From assembly GCF_016618195.1 (NCBI RefSeq), contig NZ_CP067099.1:3534001-3598000 (forward strand): a stretch of DNA of 64,000 nucleotides, written 5' to 3'. The DNA is from Providencia manganoxydans. GTDB taxonomy: Bacteria > Pseudomonadota > Gammaproteobacteria > Enterobacterales > Enterobacteriaceae. The notes beneath the pieces are model-generated. The model did not search any database. It had not been told where the DNA came from and saw only the letters and a program-made list of their open reading frames with translations. Position 1 is the stretch's first letter; each line of letters opens with the position of its first letter. This document shows positions 1 to 12,057 of the stretch, piece after piece. A program made the position numbers and the translations under genes.

Positions 1-518
1 TACGCGTTGCGTTAGCAACCACCCATTTGCCATTGAAAGATGTTTCTGCGGCGATCACCCAACAAAGCTTACGTGAAGTCATTACCATCTTAAATCATGA
101 TTTACGTACTAAGTTTGGCATTGATTCACCCAATATCTATGTATGTGGCTTAAATCCACATGCAGGTGAAGGTGGTCATATGGGAATGGAAGAAATTGAT
201 ACTATCATCCCTGCTCTTGAAAACCTGCGTGCTGAAGGGATTAATTTGGTTGGACCATTGCCTGCCGATACCCTATTTCAACCCAAATATTTAGATGATG
301 CAGATGCCGTGCTTGCAATGTATCACGATCAGGGTCTTCCTGTGTTAAAATACCAAGGTTTTGGTAGAGCCGTGAACATTACGTTAGGTCTGCCTTTCAT
401 CCGTACTTCTGTTGACCATGGCACTGCGCTAGAGTTAGCTGGTACGGGTCGTGCTGATGCGGGGAGCTTTATTACCGCATTGAAGTTAGCTATCCAAATG
501 ACATATAAGAATTCATGA
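1..518 (+). CDS. pdxA: 4-hydroxythreonine-4-phosphate dehydrogenase, C-terminal part
   Basis: This is the 3' part of pdxA; the frame is open from base 3 and the start lies outside the window. The enzyme oxidises 4-phosphohydroxy-L-threonine in the DXP-dependent route to pyridoxal 5'-phosphate, in the cytoplasm. The visible part contains '[11 protein letters not shown]' and '[11 protein letters not shown]', which hold the metal-binding histidines of the family, and the usual C-terminal end. Its TGA overlaps the ATG of rsmA in ATGA, so the two are translationally coupled, as in the enterobacterial surA-pdxA-rsmA-apaG-apaH operon. Identity is secure; the N-terminal half was not seen. Confidence 0.95.
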   Translation, partial: RVALATTHLPLKDVSAAITQQSLREVITILNHDLRTKFGIDSPNIYVCGLNPHAGEGGHMGMEEIDTIIPALENLRAEGINLVGPLPADTLFQPKYLDDADAVLAMYHDQGLPVLKYQGFGRAVNITLGLPFIRTSVDHGTALELAGTGRADAGSFITALKLAIQMTYKNS

Positions 519-1324
519 ATAATCGAGTCCACCAAGGGCATCTTGCCCGCAAACGTTTCGGGCAGAACTTTTTAACTGACCAATTTATTATCGACAGTAT
601 TGTTGATGCAATGCATCCGCAGCCTGGCCAAGCCATCGTAGAGATTGGCCCAGGCCTAGGTGCATTAACCGAACCCGTTGGTAGTAGAATGGACAAAATG
701 ACGGTTGTCGAGCTCGACCGCGATCTCGCTGCACGCCTGCATGTTCATCCTCAGTTGAAAGATAAGCTCACTATTATCCAGCAAGATGCGATGACGGTGG
801 ATTTCGGTGAACTAGCTAAACAGGCGGGTCAACCTTTGCGTGTTTTTGGCAACTTGCCTTATAACATTTCAACGCCATTAATGTTTCATCTGTTTACGTT
901 CACTAATTCAATTGCAGATATGAACTTCATGCTGCAAAAAGAAGTCGTCAATCGCTTAGTCGCAGGGCCCGGCAGTAAAGCTTATGGCCGTTTAAGTGTT
1001 ATGGCACAATATTATTGCCAAGTGGTTCCTGTTCTCGAAGTCCCACCAACGGCTTTTGCTCCACCACCGAAAGTTGATTCAGCCGTTGTTAGACTTATCC
1101 CTCACCGCGAGAACCCTTATCAGCTAGAAGATATCAAAATGCTCAGCCGTATTACGACGCAAGCATTTAACCAACGCCGTAAAACCATCCGCAATAGCCT
1201 TGGTGATTTACTTAGTGTTGAACAGCTGACAGAGCTTGGTATCGATCCTGGCACTCGCGCTGAAAATATTTCCGTTGCAGCTTATTGTAAAATGGCAAAC
1301 TTCTTAGCAAATTTGCCTAAATAA
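515..1324 (+). CDS. rsmA: 16S rRNA (adenine1518-N6/adenine1519-N6)-dimethyltransferase
   Basis: RsmA (KsgA) dimethylates two adjacent adenines in the 3' terminal helix of 16S rRNA, a late checkpoint in 30S assembly. The 269-residue protein shows the SAM-binding motif '[13 protein letters not shown]' near residue 43 and the catalytic motif '[12 protein letters not shown]' near residue 112, both diagnostic for the KsgA/Dim1 family. Length matches E. coli (273). The start overlaps the pdxA stop by four bases. Loss of this gene gives kasugamycin resistance in other enterobacteria; here it looks intact. Confidence 0.97.
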   Translation: MNNRVHQGHLARKRFGQNFLTDQFIIDSIVDAMHPQPGQAIVEIGPGLGALTEPVGSRMDKMTVVELDRDLAARLHVHPQLKDKLTIIQQDAMTVDFGELAKQAGQPLRVFGNLPYNISTPLMFHLFTFTNSIADMNFMLQKEVVNRLVAGPGSKAYGRLSVMAQYYCQVVPVLEVPPTAFAPPPKVDSAVVRLIPHRENPYQLEDIKMLSRITTQAFNQRRKTIRNSLGDLLSVEQLTELGIDPGTRAENISVAAYCKMANFLANLPK

Positions 1325-1343
1325 GAGTTGAAAAGGAGGCACT

Positions 1344-1721
1344 ATGCTTAACGAACCGAATGTGAGCATCCAAGTACAGAGTGTCTATATTGTCAGCCAG
1401 TCTCAACCTGAGATAAATCGGTATGTTTTTGCTTATACCATATCTATTCGAAACTTAGGTAGAGAAGCCATTCAGTTAATGAGCCGTTATTGGCTCATCA
1501 CTAACAGTGATGGTCATAAAACTGAAGTGCAAGGTGAAGGCGTCGTTGGCGAGCAGCCTATTATCCAGCCTGGATCCGTCTATCGTTATACGAGTGGCGC
1601 TATCTTAGAAACCCCGATGGGAACAATGGAAGGCTATTACGTCATGCTAAACGGCCGAGGGGAACACTTTCATGTTGATATCCCTGCATTCCGCCTTGCT
1701 TTACCTACTTTGATTAATTAA
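1344..1721 (+). CDS. apaG: ApaG, Co2+/Mg2+ efflux-associated FN3-fold protein
   Basis: ApaG is a single-domain fibronectin-III-fold protein (DUF525), 125 residues as in E. coli. Its role is unsettled; in Salmonella it was linked to cobalt and magnesium handling, and the fold can bind nucleotides. The conserved '[20 protein letters not shown]' stretch and the glycine-rich turn near residues 90-110 are present. A strong Shine-Dalgarno (AAGGAGG) lies seven bases before the ATG. It sits between rsmA and apaH with gaps of 19 and 2 bases, so it is part of one operon. Confidence 0.95.
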   Translation: MLNEPNVSIQVQSVYIVSQSQPEINRYVFAYTISIRNLGREAIQLMSRYWLITNSDGHKTEVQGEGVVGEQPIIQPGSVYRYTSGAILETPMGTMEGYYVMLNGRGEHFHVDIPAFRLALPTLIN

Positions 1722-1723
1722 TT

Positions 1724-2551
1724 ATGTCTACATATCTTATTGGTGATGTGCACGGTTGTTATTACGAATTGCGTGCGTTGCTAGAACAAGTTAATTTTGA
1801 ACCTGAAAAAGACACATTATGGCTCACGGGTGATCTTGTTGCCCGCGGCCCTGAATCATTACAAGTGCTTCGTTATGTTAAAAGCCTTGGTTCATCTGTA
1901 CGTTTAGTACTCGGTAACCACGATCTGCATCTTTTGGGTATTTACTGCAAAATCAGTCGCAATAAACCTAAAGATCATCTTGATGAGTTACTCAATGCTC
2001 CCGATGCAGACGAATTAATTAATTGGCTGCGACGCCAGCCACTACTGCAAGTTGATGAAGAAAAGAAAATCATCATGGCCCATGCAGGAGTGACCCCACA
2101 GTGGGATCTGGATACAGCTCGCATGTGTGCACGAGAAGTTGAATCAGTTCTCTCTAGTGATGCTTACCCATTATTCATTGATGCCATGTATGGTGATATG
2201 CCCAATAATTGGTCTGAGAGCTTAATGGGACTGCCAAGACTACGCTTTAGCACTAATGCATTAACCCGTATGCGTTATTGCTTTCCTCATGGTCAACTCG
2301 ATATGATTTGCAAAGAGAGTCCAGCCAAAGCGCCTTCTCCGTTAAAACCTTGGTTTGCCCTACCTAACCAATTACCTGATGGCTATGCTATCTTTTTTGG
2401 TCACTGGGCTTCGCTAGAAGGAAAATATACACCTGAAAATGTCTATGGATTAGATACAGGTTGCTGCTGGGGAGGAAACCTAACGTTATTTCATTGGGAA
2501 TCTAAGCAATATTATCATCAGAAATCACGACAAAAGCGCCATAAAGATTAA
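1724..2551 (+). CDS. apaH: Symmetrical bis(5'-nucleosyl)-tetraphosphatase
   Basis: ApaH hydrolyses Ap4A symmetrically to two ADP and also removes Np4 caps from mRNA. It belongs to the PPP metallophosphatases. The motifs are visible in order: '[10 protein letters not shown]' near residue 7, '[10 protein letters not shown]' near 34 and 'GNHDLH' near 64, with 'AHAGVTPQW' further on. The 275 residues agree with the family. It is the last gene of the pdxA-rsmA-apaG-apaH operon and is followed by a terminator shared with folA, which comes from the other side. Confidence 0.97.
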   Translation: MSTYLIGDVHGCYYELRALLEQVNFEPEKDTLWLTGDLVARGPESLQVLRYVKSLGSSVRLVLGNHDLHLLGIYCKISRNKPKDHLDELLNAPDADELINWLRRQPLLQVDEEKKIIMAHAGVTPQWDLDTARMCAREVESVLSSDAYPLFIDAMYGDMPNNWSESLMGLPRLRFSTNALTRMRYCFPHGQLDMICKESPAKAPSPLKPWFALPNQLPDGYAIFFGHWASLEGKYTPENVYGLDTGCCWGGNLTLFHWESKQYYHQKSRQKRHKD

Positions 2552-2680
2552 TTTATGTTTTTTAGGTCGATAAACTTATATTAAAACGTCTTATTTAAAA
2601 GTAATAAAAATAATTAACTCCATTAAGTTCATTTTTTTAATTACAATTTAAAGCGATAACATCCTAGGCTGATAATAAAA

Positions 2681-2701
2681 AACGGAGCAAGTTGCTCCGT
2701 T
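2681..2701. terminator. Bidirectional rho-independent terminator between apaH and folA
   Basis: The palindrome AACGGAGCAA/TTGCTCCGTT has a short loop. On the minus strand it is followed by TTTTTATTATC, and on the plus strand by CTTAATTTTTATT. It should end both apaH (rightward) and folA (leftward) transcripts. Confidence 0.85.
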
Positions 2702-2718
2702 CTTAATTTTTATTAAGA

Positions 2719-3222
2719 TTAAATTCTTTTGGTTAATATTTCGAAACAATAACCATGGGAATTATTTTCATCTGCCTCGTGATATTCTGTAAATACTGAA
2801 TCCCATTCATCAGGTTCATAGATTGGGAAATGAGTATCACCAATCACTTCAGCATCAACATGCGTTAAATATAGCTTGCTTGCTAGAGGTAAAAACTGTT
2901 GATAAACCTTACCGCCACCAATCACGATGACTTCATGATCATCAGCGTCATCCCGTACCTGTTTCGCTGCTGCTAAAGCTTCTTCAACAGAAGAAACCCA
3001 GATAACATCATTATCTGTGCCAGGTCTACTACTTAAAACAATATTTACTCGCTGTGGAAGCGGACGTCCAATTGACTCATAAGTCACTCGTCCCATTATG
3101 ACTGGTTTATTTAACGTATTACGTTTAAACCATGCTAAATCACCTGGTAAATTCCAAGGCATCGATTTTTCCATACCGATAACTTGGTCAATCGCCATCG
3201 CTGCGATTAAACTAATATTCAT
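2719..3222 (-). CDS. folA: Dihydrofolate reductase
   Basis: FolA reduces dihydrofolate to tetrahydrofolate with NADPH and is the target of trimethoprim. The sequence keeps '[20 protein letters not shown]', with the catalytic Asp and Trp at the E. coli 22-27 positions, then '[14 protein letters not shown]' and '[13 protein letters not shown]'. It is 167 residues against 159 in E. coli; the extra residues form an acidic loop near 88-95 (around 'DDADDHE'). It is convergent with apaH, as in E. coli. Nothing marks it as an acquired resistance type. Confidence 0.96.
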   Translation of the reverse strand: MNISLIAAMAIDQVIGMEKSMPWNLPGDLAWFKRNTLNKPVIMGRVTYESIGRPLPQRVNIVLSSRPGTDNDVIWVSSVEEALAAAKQVRDDADDHEVIVIGGGKVYQQFLPLASKLYLTHVDAEVIGDTHFPIYEPDEWDSVFTEYHEADENNSHGYCFEILTKRI

Positions 3223-3509
3223 CTAGTCACCTTAGAGGCTAATATACAATTTTGTGCTCACTATACGTAAAGAGAAAAGCTTCGTCGACTAAATTTAATC
3301 TTCCTTAAAAAGCGATTATTAATTTATACTCATGTAGTGAGCAAACCGACTAAAAATAACATTTAAAAACAATTAGCTTTAGATACATTAACTAACTAGC
3401 TCTTCCCGCTAGACAAAAAGTTTTATGTTGTGAATAATTTTGACGAGCGCACAACACATAAATATAACCACCCTATTTCAAACTTGAAGTATAACGAGTA
3501 AGGACAATA
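3223..3509. other. Intergenic region between folA and the LysE-type gene
   Basis: This divergent spacer must hold both promoters. At 3482-3500 it carries a lone 'CTTGAAGTATAACGAGTA' arm that matches one end of the ERIC-type elements found elsewhere in the window. The other arm was not found, so it is probably a remnant. Nothing else was recognised. Confidence 0.5.
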
Positions 3510-4124
3510 ATGTACGAAACCTCAATACTTATCGCAACCATTGCGACACTAGGTATGTTATCTCCAGGGCCTGATTTCTTTCTGATTATCAAAAATGCGG
3601 CTCGTTACCAGCGCTCCGCCGCTCTTATGACAGCAATGGGAGTAATTAGTGCCGTTGCCTTGCATATGTCCTACTGTGTTGCAGGATTAGCAGTACTTAT
3701 CACAACAACACCTTGGCTATTTAATATTTTAAAATATGCAGGTGCCGCCTATTTGATTTGGATAGGTATAAAAAGCTTAATGCCAAACAAAGGGCAACAA
3801 ATTGATTTAAACCACACCCAGCACGAAGTCGTCACATTTAAAAAAGCCTTTATGCAAGGGTTCTTATGCAACGTACTTAACCCAAAGGCGACGTTATTCT
3901 TTCTCGCCGTATTTACCCAAGTATTGAGTGTTGATTCAACTTTTGGTGAAAAGCTGTGGATTGCCTTTATTATTTGGGGATTAGCCGCTATTTACTGGCC
4001 ATTATTGGTTTGCTTAATCCAAAGTGCCCCCGTTAGAAAAGGCTTAGCAAAAGTGCAAAAATATGTGGATAAAATACTGGGGGTCGTCCTAGTCGCTTTT
4101 GGGATCCGCGTTGCATTAAGCTAA
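3510..4124 (+). CDS. LysE/RhtB-family amino acid exporter
   Basis: A 204-residue integral membrane protein with about six hydrophobic segments. The N-terminal 'LGMLSPGPDFFLIIKNAARY' matches the LysE/RhtB family signature (PGP followed by a conserved Gly/Ala-rich helix). Relatives export threonine, homoserine, lysine or other amino acids by proton antiport across the inner membrane. The substrate cannot be read from the sequence. The 'NPKATLFFLAVF' motif near residue 125 is also typical. It appears to be a single-gene unit, with AAGGAC 7 bases before the ATG. Confidence 0.88.
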   Translation: MYETSILIATIATLGMLSPGPDFFLIIKNAARYQRSAALMTAMGVISAVALHMSYCVAGLAVLITTTPWLFNILKYAGAAYLIWIGIKSLMPNKGQQIDLNHTQHEVVTFKKAFMQGFLCNVLNPKATLFFLAVFTQVLSVDSTFGEKLWIAFIIWGLAAIYWPLLVCLIQSAPVRKGLAKVQKYVDKILGVVLVAFGIRVALS

Positions 4125-4466
4125 TTTCTATTCCCCAACGAGAGAATACATAGTCAATAAATCAGAAATCCGTGTTGCCTAAACGCTCATGGTAGTCAAT
4201 ACGGATTAAAGTCATAAACGTCATCACACTCTACATTGTAACCTTCTACGTTCTTCTCCAGTAACCAAAAGGACATTTTGATCATTATACAGATACAGTG
4301 TTTCACTTATTATAAGTTACTGCCTCACCCTAATCATTCACCATAGTTCAGCTCATTAAATGTAAGATTTCATTTAAACTAGCACCATTGTTAACACTAT
4401 ATAAAACACTACCATTACTATATAATCACAATAAAATAAGATTAAAATCCAAATATAGGACTTATT
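4125..4466. other. Gene-free intergenic region
   Basis: This is 342 bases of AT-rich DNA with no convincing ORF, tRNA or strong repeat. The last 60 bases are very AT-rich and probably contain the promoter of the acidic protein that follows. Confidence 0.4.
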
Positions 4467-5051
4467 ATGAGTGAAAACACTTCCTTTTGCGATGAAAATG
4501 AAATAAATAAGCTCTCTACTATTTTGTTAACAACAGCTGAACAAGCTGAGTGGCAATCCATGTTACAAAAAGCAATTAACCACCCAGATGAATTATTAGA
4601 AGATGACAAATACTCTAACTATTCTGCACTAGAAGATATTTTCGATGAGGATCAAGAAGAAGAAGACAAACTACGATTACTTTTTGATATTTTCTGTTAT
4701 GCAAACAATGTCGTTATTGATATTGACTGGCGTGGAGAAGAGGATGATGATCAACTAAGTTCGTTTTTAGCACAACGTCTGAATAAAATGAGTCCTTCAT
4801 TTGAAACTCACGAAGTACACGCTAGAATGAATAAATACATTGAGACCAGTGAATTAGATAACCAACAATTTGATAGCTCAACTGACTATTTTGCTAATAA
4901 ATTTAGTTTATTACAAAAAGTTATGGCTGAATATAATTATAAAATGGGTGTCTTACCTGTAGATTATGACTCATTTCCTATTTTTATTACTAGCCTTGAA
5001 CACGCCCCTTTGTTTGAAGAGAGTAGTCTGATAGATTTCATTCCAAACTAA
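4467..5051 (+). CDS. Acidic protein of unknown function
   Basis: I do not recognise this 194-residue protein. It has no signal peptide or membrane segment and is strongly acidic, with runs such as 'EDIFDEDQEEEDK' near residues 55-67 and 'WRGEEDDDQ' near 91. Coding quality looks normal: an ATG with 'AGGAC' about 9 bases upstream, a single frame and no competing ORF. It stands alone between a LysE-type exporter and ftsP. A DUF6630-like small cytosolic protein is one possibility, but that is a guess. Confidence 0.75.
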   Translation: MSENTSFCDENEINKLSTILLTTAEQAEWQSMLQKAINHPDELLEDDKYSNYSALEDIFDEDQEEEDKLRLLFDIFCYANNVVIDIDWRGEEDDDQLSSFLAQRLNKMSPSFETHEVHARMNKYIETSELDNQQFDSSTDYFANKFSLLQKVMAEYNYKMGVLPVDYDSFPIFITSLEHAPLFEESSLIDFIPN

Positions 5052-5164
5052 ATTTTTTTCAGATACGGATTGGCTCTCTCAACTAATCGATGCTTCTAGG
5101 TGGCTATCTTTAATCATCCTTAATAGATAGCCACCTTCATAAATGAACCTGTCATACCATGAAC

Positions 5165-6577
5165 TTAATCTTCTGGCGCAACAACCAATTGCCCCACCGA
5201 TCCTAAATCCGCCTTCTCTAAATTGTGGCTATAGAACAAAAATGGGAAGTGATCATAAGATGGCTGCATCATTTGCACGAGCAATTCAGTTTTTCCATCG
5301 ACCCAAACAGTATCTTTCCAACCAAAATCCTCCGCTGGAGTCTGCTGACCATTACGATTAATCACCTTGAAACGTACCCCTTCAATATGAAAAGATTGCG
5401 GCACATTACTGGTTACAGCCCAGCGTTCCCAAGCTCCTTGCTGGCTAGATAAATCAATACGACGGGTATCTTTCGTCGCATTATTGATCCCATACGGCTC
5501 ATTCAAATGAATATCGCGATTACGGATAGAGGAAGTAATTTGCGTTTTGTCTTCCACTAACTGAGTCGGTAGGTCATCGGTCACCAATGACATAAGTCCT
5601 GTCGCTCTGATCGTTAACACGTTAGTTGATATCAAAGTTGATGATGGCTCGAATAAACTCTTCATTCTATCTATGAAGGAAGCGGATTCGCCCGCCGTAA
5701 TGGTGACCTCTTCCGTTTTCGTCATATCAATCAAGACTTCACGACGTTCACCCGGAGCCAATGAGAGTTCAGGAATACTCACTGGTGCAGTTAATAACCC
5801 TTGATCTGACGCTATCATCGCAAATGGTCGCCCATCACTAATTTTCATCACATAACGTCGGGAGTTGGATGCATTCAATAAACGCAGACGGATCCAGCCA
5901 CGAGAGACTTCAACATATGGGTCTTGAACGCCATTTACAATTAACGTATCCCCTAAAAAACCGTCTTCATTGGCTTGATATTCAGGCACACCAAAATTAT
6001 CTAAACGTTTATCTTGGATAATGACAGGGAAGTCATCAACACCATAATGTTTTGGCAACCTGAGATTTTTGTTCGAATCATCTTCAATGATCCACATTCC
6101 TAATAAACCATTGTAGATTTGCGAGCCCATTTTTCCTTCAGTATTGGCATGGTACCAAAGGGTTGCTGCTGGCTGACGAATGGGGATCACCGGTGACCAG
6201 TCCGCACCTGAAGAAATAAGCCTTGCAGCTCCTCCCATCTGAGTACCCGGTACTTGTAAGCCACTAATCGTCATAGAAACAGGATCAGGTAATCTATTAC
6301 TATAGATTAACTTGATATCATCACCATTCTTGACTTTCACTGTCGGGCCTGGGTAGGAGCCATTAACCCCCCAAACATCCGCAGAGTATTTTCCATCAAA
6401 AGACCAATGTATTTTTTGTAACGTCAAAAATAACGGCTGGCCAGATCGGGATTCTAATAATGGTGGAACTGGGAGTGGTATTTTACCGTTACCACTTGCT
6501 AGAGCACTGTTCGGTGTATTTACCAAACATAAAGCCAACCCAGCAATAAGCAGGGATCGGCACCGACTGAATGACAT
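5165..6577 (-). CDS. ftsP: Cell division protein FtsP (SufI), cupredoxin-fold
   Basis: FtsP is a periplasmic multicopper-oxidase-like protein without copper that stabilises the divisome under stress. The 470 residues match the E. coli length, with three cupredoxin domains; 'VWGVNGSYPGPTVKVKNGDD' near residue 68 and 'LWYHANTEGKMGSQIYNGL' near 140 are typical. The E. coli protein is a classical Tat substrate with SRRQF. Here the aligned signal reads 'MSFSRCRSLLIAGLALC', so the second Arg of the twin-arginine pair is Cys. The hydrophobic core and an Ala-x-Ala-like cleavage site remain. It follows plsC in the leftward direction after a spacer with two ERIC-type repeats. Confidence 0.93.
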   Translation of the reverse strand: MSFSRCRSLLIAGLALCLVNTPNSALASGNGKIPLPVPPLLESRSGQPLFLTLQKIHWSFDGKYSADVWGVNGSYPGPTVKVKNGDDIKLIYSNRLPDPVSMTISGLQVPGTQMGGAARLISSGADWSPVIPIRQPAATLWYHANTEGKMGSQIYNGLLGMWIIEDDSNKNLRLPKHYGVDDFPVIIQDKRLDNFGVPEYQANEDGFLGDTLIVNGVQDPYVEVSRGWIRLRLLNASNSRRYVMKISDGRPFAMIASDQGLLTAPVSIPELSLAPGERREVLIDMTKTEEVTITAGESASFIDRMKSLFEPSSTLISTNVLTIRATGLMSLVTDDLPTQLVEDKTQITSSIRNRDIHLNEPYGINNATKDTRRIDLSSQQGAWERWAVTSNVPQSFHIEGVRFKVINRNGQQTPAEDFGWKDTVWVDGKTELLVQMMQPSYDHFPFLFYSHNLEKADLGSVGQLVVAPED

Positions 6578-6650
6578 AAATTCTCCACTACATTAAAAAC
6601 AGCAGCGTTTGTTATTATTAGAGTTGCTTAATAAAAGCCAATATATTTGT

Positions 6651-6715
6651 CATGTTCTAAGTCGCAGCACGTTACCTAGTGATAATCGTAACGCCTCGAA
6701 TTATTTAGAGTACAA
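6651..6715. repeat. Degenerate short ERIC-type repeat
   Basis: A short, diverged copy ending in 'CGCCTCGAATTATTTAGAGT'. Its left arm (GTTCTAAGTCGCAGCACG) is only loosely like the consensus seen in the other copies, and the central part is missing. Confidence 0.5.
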
Positions 6716-6845
6716 AATGGCAAATTTTAGGTGTAATAATATCGCGAAATCAGAGTAAACCCTAAAAATATCTATGCCGATAAACAAAATTTAATAGTCA
6801 AAAATGACAGCGCTGAACAATATTAGACAGGTAAATAGCAGGATC

Positions 6846-6880
6846 TCCCCCATTCATTCACTTTCGCTAAAAATGGGGGA
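6846..6880. terminator. Hairpin downstream of plsC
   Basis: A perfect nine-base inverted repeat (TCCCCCATT ... AATGGGGGA) with a 17-base loop. No run of T follows on either strand, so its role as a terminator for the plsC transcript is uncertain. Confidence 0.4.
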
Positions 6881-6961
6881 TACACTCGTCATACTTCAAG
6901 TTGCAGCGTTGTTGACGTCGTTCGCTTGTTGCCTCGCTGCACCTCGAATTATTTAGAGTAT
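6881..6961. repeat. ERIC-type repeat, internally deleted
   Basis: It begins 'ACTCGTCATACTTCAAGTTG' and ends 'ACCTCGAATTATTTAGAGTA', the two complementary arms of the ERIC family as known from Yersinia and Photorhabdus. At about 81 bases it lacks part of the centre of the roughly 127-base full element. It lies just after the plsC stop. Confidence 0.8.
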
Positions 6962-6979
6962 CAATAGAGGTAAAAAATA

Positions 6980-7714
6980 TTAATTCTTTTGCTTATCCAT
7001 TTCAGCAACTTCCGCATCAAGTTCTTTGATCTTTGCTTCCATTAGATCATGGCAATGTTGCGCGAGCTCCCTGACTTGATCGCGTGAATAATTTTTAGTG
7101 TCTATTGGCTCTAACATCTCAATAATAACGTGACCATTGTTCCAACGATTCAGTTTAATTCGCCCTTGCGTACTCGAAACACAAACAGGTACGATAGGTA
7201 CACCAGCGGCGATTGCTGCATGAAATGCCCCTGTTTTGAAAGGTAATAATCCACGCCCACGACTACGCGTTCCTTCAGGGAACATCCACACTGAAATTTG
7301 ATGTTTTTTAATTTGTTCGGCAACTTGTGAAATCGTGTTATGTGCTTTAGAACGGTTAGCCCTGTCGATTAAAATATTTCCGGTGATCCAATACAGAAAA
7401 CCGAAAAAAGGGATTAACACTAGGCTCTTTTTACCTACAGTTACCGTTCTTGGTACAACACCATTTGACATTGTTACCATATCATAATTATTTTGATGGT
7501 TCCCAATATAGATACTCGGTCCATATTTCTTCGCTTTCTCAGGAACACGATTAACAATTTTAATACCAAATACGACCGATAAGCGGCCAAACATGTGACC
7601 AAATGTCATCACATGTTTTGGATTACGTGGGCTAAATAAACAATAAATCGCCCCACCAACACACACCAATATCGTATAAATAATCACAATAATGGTACGA
7701 ATAAGCGCTAACAT
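6980..7714 (-). CDS. plsC: 1-acyl-sn-glycerol-3-phosphate acyltransferase
   Basis: PlsC adds the second acyl chain, converting lysophosphatidic acid to phosphatidic acid at the inner membrane. The protein has an N-terminal hydrophobic anchor, the HX4D catalytic motif in 'NHQNNYD', and 'MFPEGTRSRGRG'. I chose the ATG at 7714 ('MLALIRTIIVIIYTILVCV') because it aligns with the E. coli start; a longer frame opens at a TTG 48 bases upstream. This gives 244 residues against 245. It follows parC by about 50 bases and is probably cotranscribed with it. Confidence 0.95.
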   Translation of the reverse strand: MLALIRTIIVIIYTILVCVGGAIYCLFSPRNPKHVMTFGHMFGRLSVVFGIKIVNRVPEKAKKYGPSIYIGNHQNNYDMVTMSNGVVPRTVTVGKKSLVLIPFFGFLYWITGNILIDRANRSKAHNTISQVAEQIKKHQISVWMFPEGTRSRGRGLLPFKTGAFHAAIAAGVPIVPVCVSSTQGRIKLNRWNNGHVIIEMLEPIDTKNYSRDQVRELAQHCHDLMEAKIKELDAEVAEMDKQKN

Positions 7715-7766
7715 AGTGACCTCTGTTCCGTCTAAAAATAAGTAGTTTCTAGCTATTATCAATTAA

Positions 7767-10025
7767 TTACTGTGCTGTATCAGCAGGTTCAACTTCGATA
7801 CGTTCAATATTATGTAATCCTCGAGGTAATGAGGTACCTCGACGCCCGCGCTCTGCACGGTATTTCTGCAACTCTTCAGCCTTAAATTTAAGCTTCCGTT
7901 TACCGAAATATAACGTGATTGAAGATTGAGCTGGTAGCACTAATAACCAAACCAATAAGTCTTCACCACTAGCCGCTTGTGCGCCGGTGATATTGATAAT
8001 TTTATTGCCTTTCCCTTTCGATAGCTGAGGTAAATCAGCAACAGGGAACATTAACATGCGCCCAGCCTTAGTAATGGCTAGTAACATGTCTTCCTGCTCA
8101 TTATTAAGCTCTATCGGCGCTAAGATTTTGGCATTATCAGGCAAGTTAATCAGAGCTTTACCGGTTTTATTTTTCGTTACTAAATCATTAAATGTACAAA
8201 TAAAACCATAACCTGCATCTGAGGCCATCAAGTATTTTTGCTCATCTTGAGCCATCAATACATGCTCAACAGTCGCTCCCGGTGGCAATGACAGACGACC
8301 TGTCAGTGGCTCTCCTTGGCTACGTGCAGAAGGTAATTCTAATGGATCAACCGAGTAGCTACGCCCAGTGGTATCAAGGAACACCGCTGGTTGGTTTGTC
8401 TTACCACGAGCAGCACCTTTGAAATTATCACCGGCCTTATAATTCAGATTCGATGGCTCGATATCATGACCTTTAGCACTGCGCACCCACCCCATTTCAG
8501 ACAACACAACAGTGACAGGCTCTGAAGGTAAAATTTCATGTTCACTCAATGCCTTAGCTTCTTCACGTTCATGCAGTGGTGAACGACGATCATCGCCATA
8601 TGCTTTCGCATCTGCCTGAATTTCTTTTTTGATCAAGTTATTCAGTTTACGCTCAGAGCCTAAAATACCTTGTAACTCATCACGTTCTTTCGCTAATTCG
8701 TCTTGCTCGCCACGAATTTTCATTTCTTCGAGTTTTGCTAAGTGACGTAATTTTAGCTCTAAGATGGCTTCAGCTTGCGTATCGGTGATAGCAAAACGTT
8801 CCATCAACACAGGCTTAGGCTCATCTTCAGTACGGATGATTTCAATCACTTCATCAATATTAAGATAAGCAATTAATAAACCATCTAGAATATGCAAACG
8901 TCTTAAGACTTTTTCTAAGCGGTGATTAAGGCGATTACGCACAGTTTGGCGACGATAAACGATCCATTCATTGAGTATTTCAACTAACCCTTTCACTGCC
9001 GGACGGTTATCAAGGCCAATCATGTTTAAGTTAACACGGTAACTTTTCTCAAGATCTGTTGTTGCAAACAAATGCGTCATCACTTGTTCGAGATCAACAC
9101 GATTACTACGCGGTACAATCACTAAACGAGTTGGATTTTCGTGATCTGATTCATCGCGCAAATCATCAACCATTGGCAATTTTTTCGCTCGCATCTGGCT
9201 GGCGATTTGCTCTAACACTTTTGCACCAGACACTTGATGAGGCAGTGCAGTGATCACCGCATTGCCGTCTTCTTTTTCCCAAACGGCACGCATACGTACA
9301 GAACCGCGACCATTTTGATAAATTTTACGAATATCATCCTTCGAAGAAATAATTTCTGCTTCAGTTGGGTAATCAGGCCCCGGTACATATGCCATAATAT
9401 CATCAAGTGATAACGTCGGTTTCTCCAACAAAGCCACGAGAGCTTGAGCCACTTCACGCGCATTGTGTGGAGGAATATCCGTTGCCATCCCAACAGCGAT
9501 ACCTGTTGTTCCATTCAGCAAAATATTCGGCAAACGTGCTGGCAACATTTTGGGTTCATTTAATGTGCCATCAAAGTTAGGGATCCAATCCACCGTTCCA
9601 TGAGCAAGCTCACTCAATAAAACTTCAGCATACTTTGATAACCGCGATTCGGTATAACGCATCGCAGCAAAGGATTTAGGATCATCAGGTGCCCCCCAGT
9701 TCCCTTGACCGTCAACCAATGGATAACGATAAGAAAACGGCTGAGCCATCAAGACCATAGCTTCATAACATGCGCTATCACCATGTGGGTGATATTTACC
9801 TAGCACATCACCCACAGTTCTAGCCGATTTTTTATACTTCGCGGTATTGCTTAAGCCTAATTCGGACATTGCATAAACAATACGACGCTGGACAGGCTTT
9901 AGCCCATCACCAATAAACGGTAACGCCCTATCCATGATGACGTACATCGAATAGTTAAGATAGGCACTCTCAGTAAAGGCGTGGAGGGGTAAGCGCTCTA
10001 CGCCGTCATGAGTAATTTCACTCAT
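7767..10025 (-). CDS. parC: DNA topoisomerase IV subunit A
   Basis: ParC is the DNA-breaking subunit of topoisomerase IV, which decatenates daughter chromosomes. At 752 residues it equals E. coli ParC in length. The winged-helix/tower region contains '[20 protein letters not shown]', and the active-site Tyr lies in '[11 protein letters not shown]'. In the quinolone-determining region the Ser and Glu (E. coli Ser80 and Glu84 equivalents) are wild type. The C-terminal beta-propeller domain is present. It lies only 40 bases after parE, an arrangement simpler than in E. coli, where several genes separate them. Confidence 0.98.
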   Translation of the reverse strand: MSEITHDGVERLPLHAFTESAYLNYSMYVIMDRALPFIGDGLKPVQRRIVYAMSELGLSNTAKYKKSARTVGDVLGKYHPHGDSACYEAMVLMAQPFSYRYPLVDGQGNWGAPDDPKSFAAMRYTESRLSKYAEVLLSELAHGTVDWIPNFDGTLNEPKMLPARLPNILLNGTTGIAVGMATDIPPHNAREVAQALVALLEKPTLSLDDIMAYVPGPDYPTEAEIISSKDDIRKIYQNGRGSVRMRAVWEKEDGNAVITALPHQVSGAKVLEQIASQMRAKKLPMVDDLRDESDHENPTRLVIVPRSNRVDLEQVMTHLFATTDLEKSYRVNLNMIGLDNRPAVKGLVEILNEWIVYRRQTVRNRLNHRLEKVLRRLHILDGLLIAYLNIDEVIEIIRTEDEPKPVLMERFAITDTQAEAILELKLRHLAKLEEMKIRGEQDELAKERDELQGILGSERKLNNLIKKEIQADAKAYGDDRRSPLHEREEAKALSEHEILPSEPVTVVLSEMGWVRSAKGHDIEPSNLNYKAGDNFKGAARGKTNQPAVFLDTTGRSYSVDPLELPSARSQGEPLTGRLSLPPGATVEHVLMAQDEQKYLMASDAGYGFICTFNDLVTKNKTGKALINLPDNAKILAPIELNNEQEDMLLAITKAGRMLMFPVADLPQLSKGKGNKIINITGAQAASGEDLLVWLLVLPAQSSITLYFGKRKLKFKAEELQKYRAERGRRGTSLPRGLHNIERIEVEPADTAQ

Positions 10026-10065
10026 TCAATACATTCCTTACTGTTTTTTGATCGCGTGATGAAGA

Positions 10066-12057
<1,992 letters not shown>

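Noticed and set aside
2719..3222. Acquired trimethoprim-resistant dfr gene
   Set aside because: The protein is a normal chromosomal FolA in its usual place beside apaH.
5143..5452. Plus-strand ORFs of about 72-75 codons overlapping the end of ftsP
   Set aside because: They lie antisense inside a well-conserved gene and have no family features.
7767..10025. Quinolone-resistance changes in ParC
   Set aside because: The Ser and Glu in the [12 protein letters not shown] stretch are wild type.
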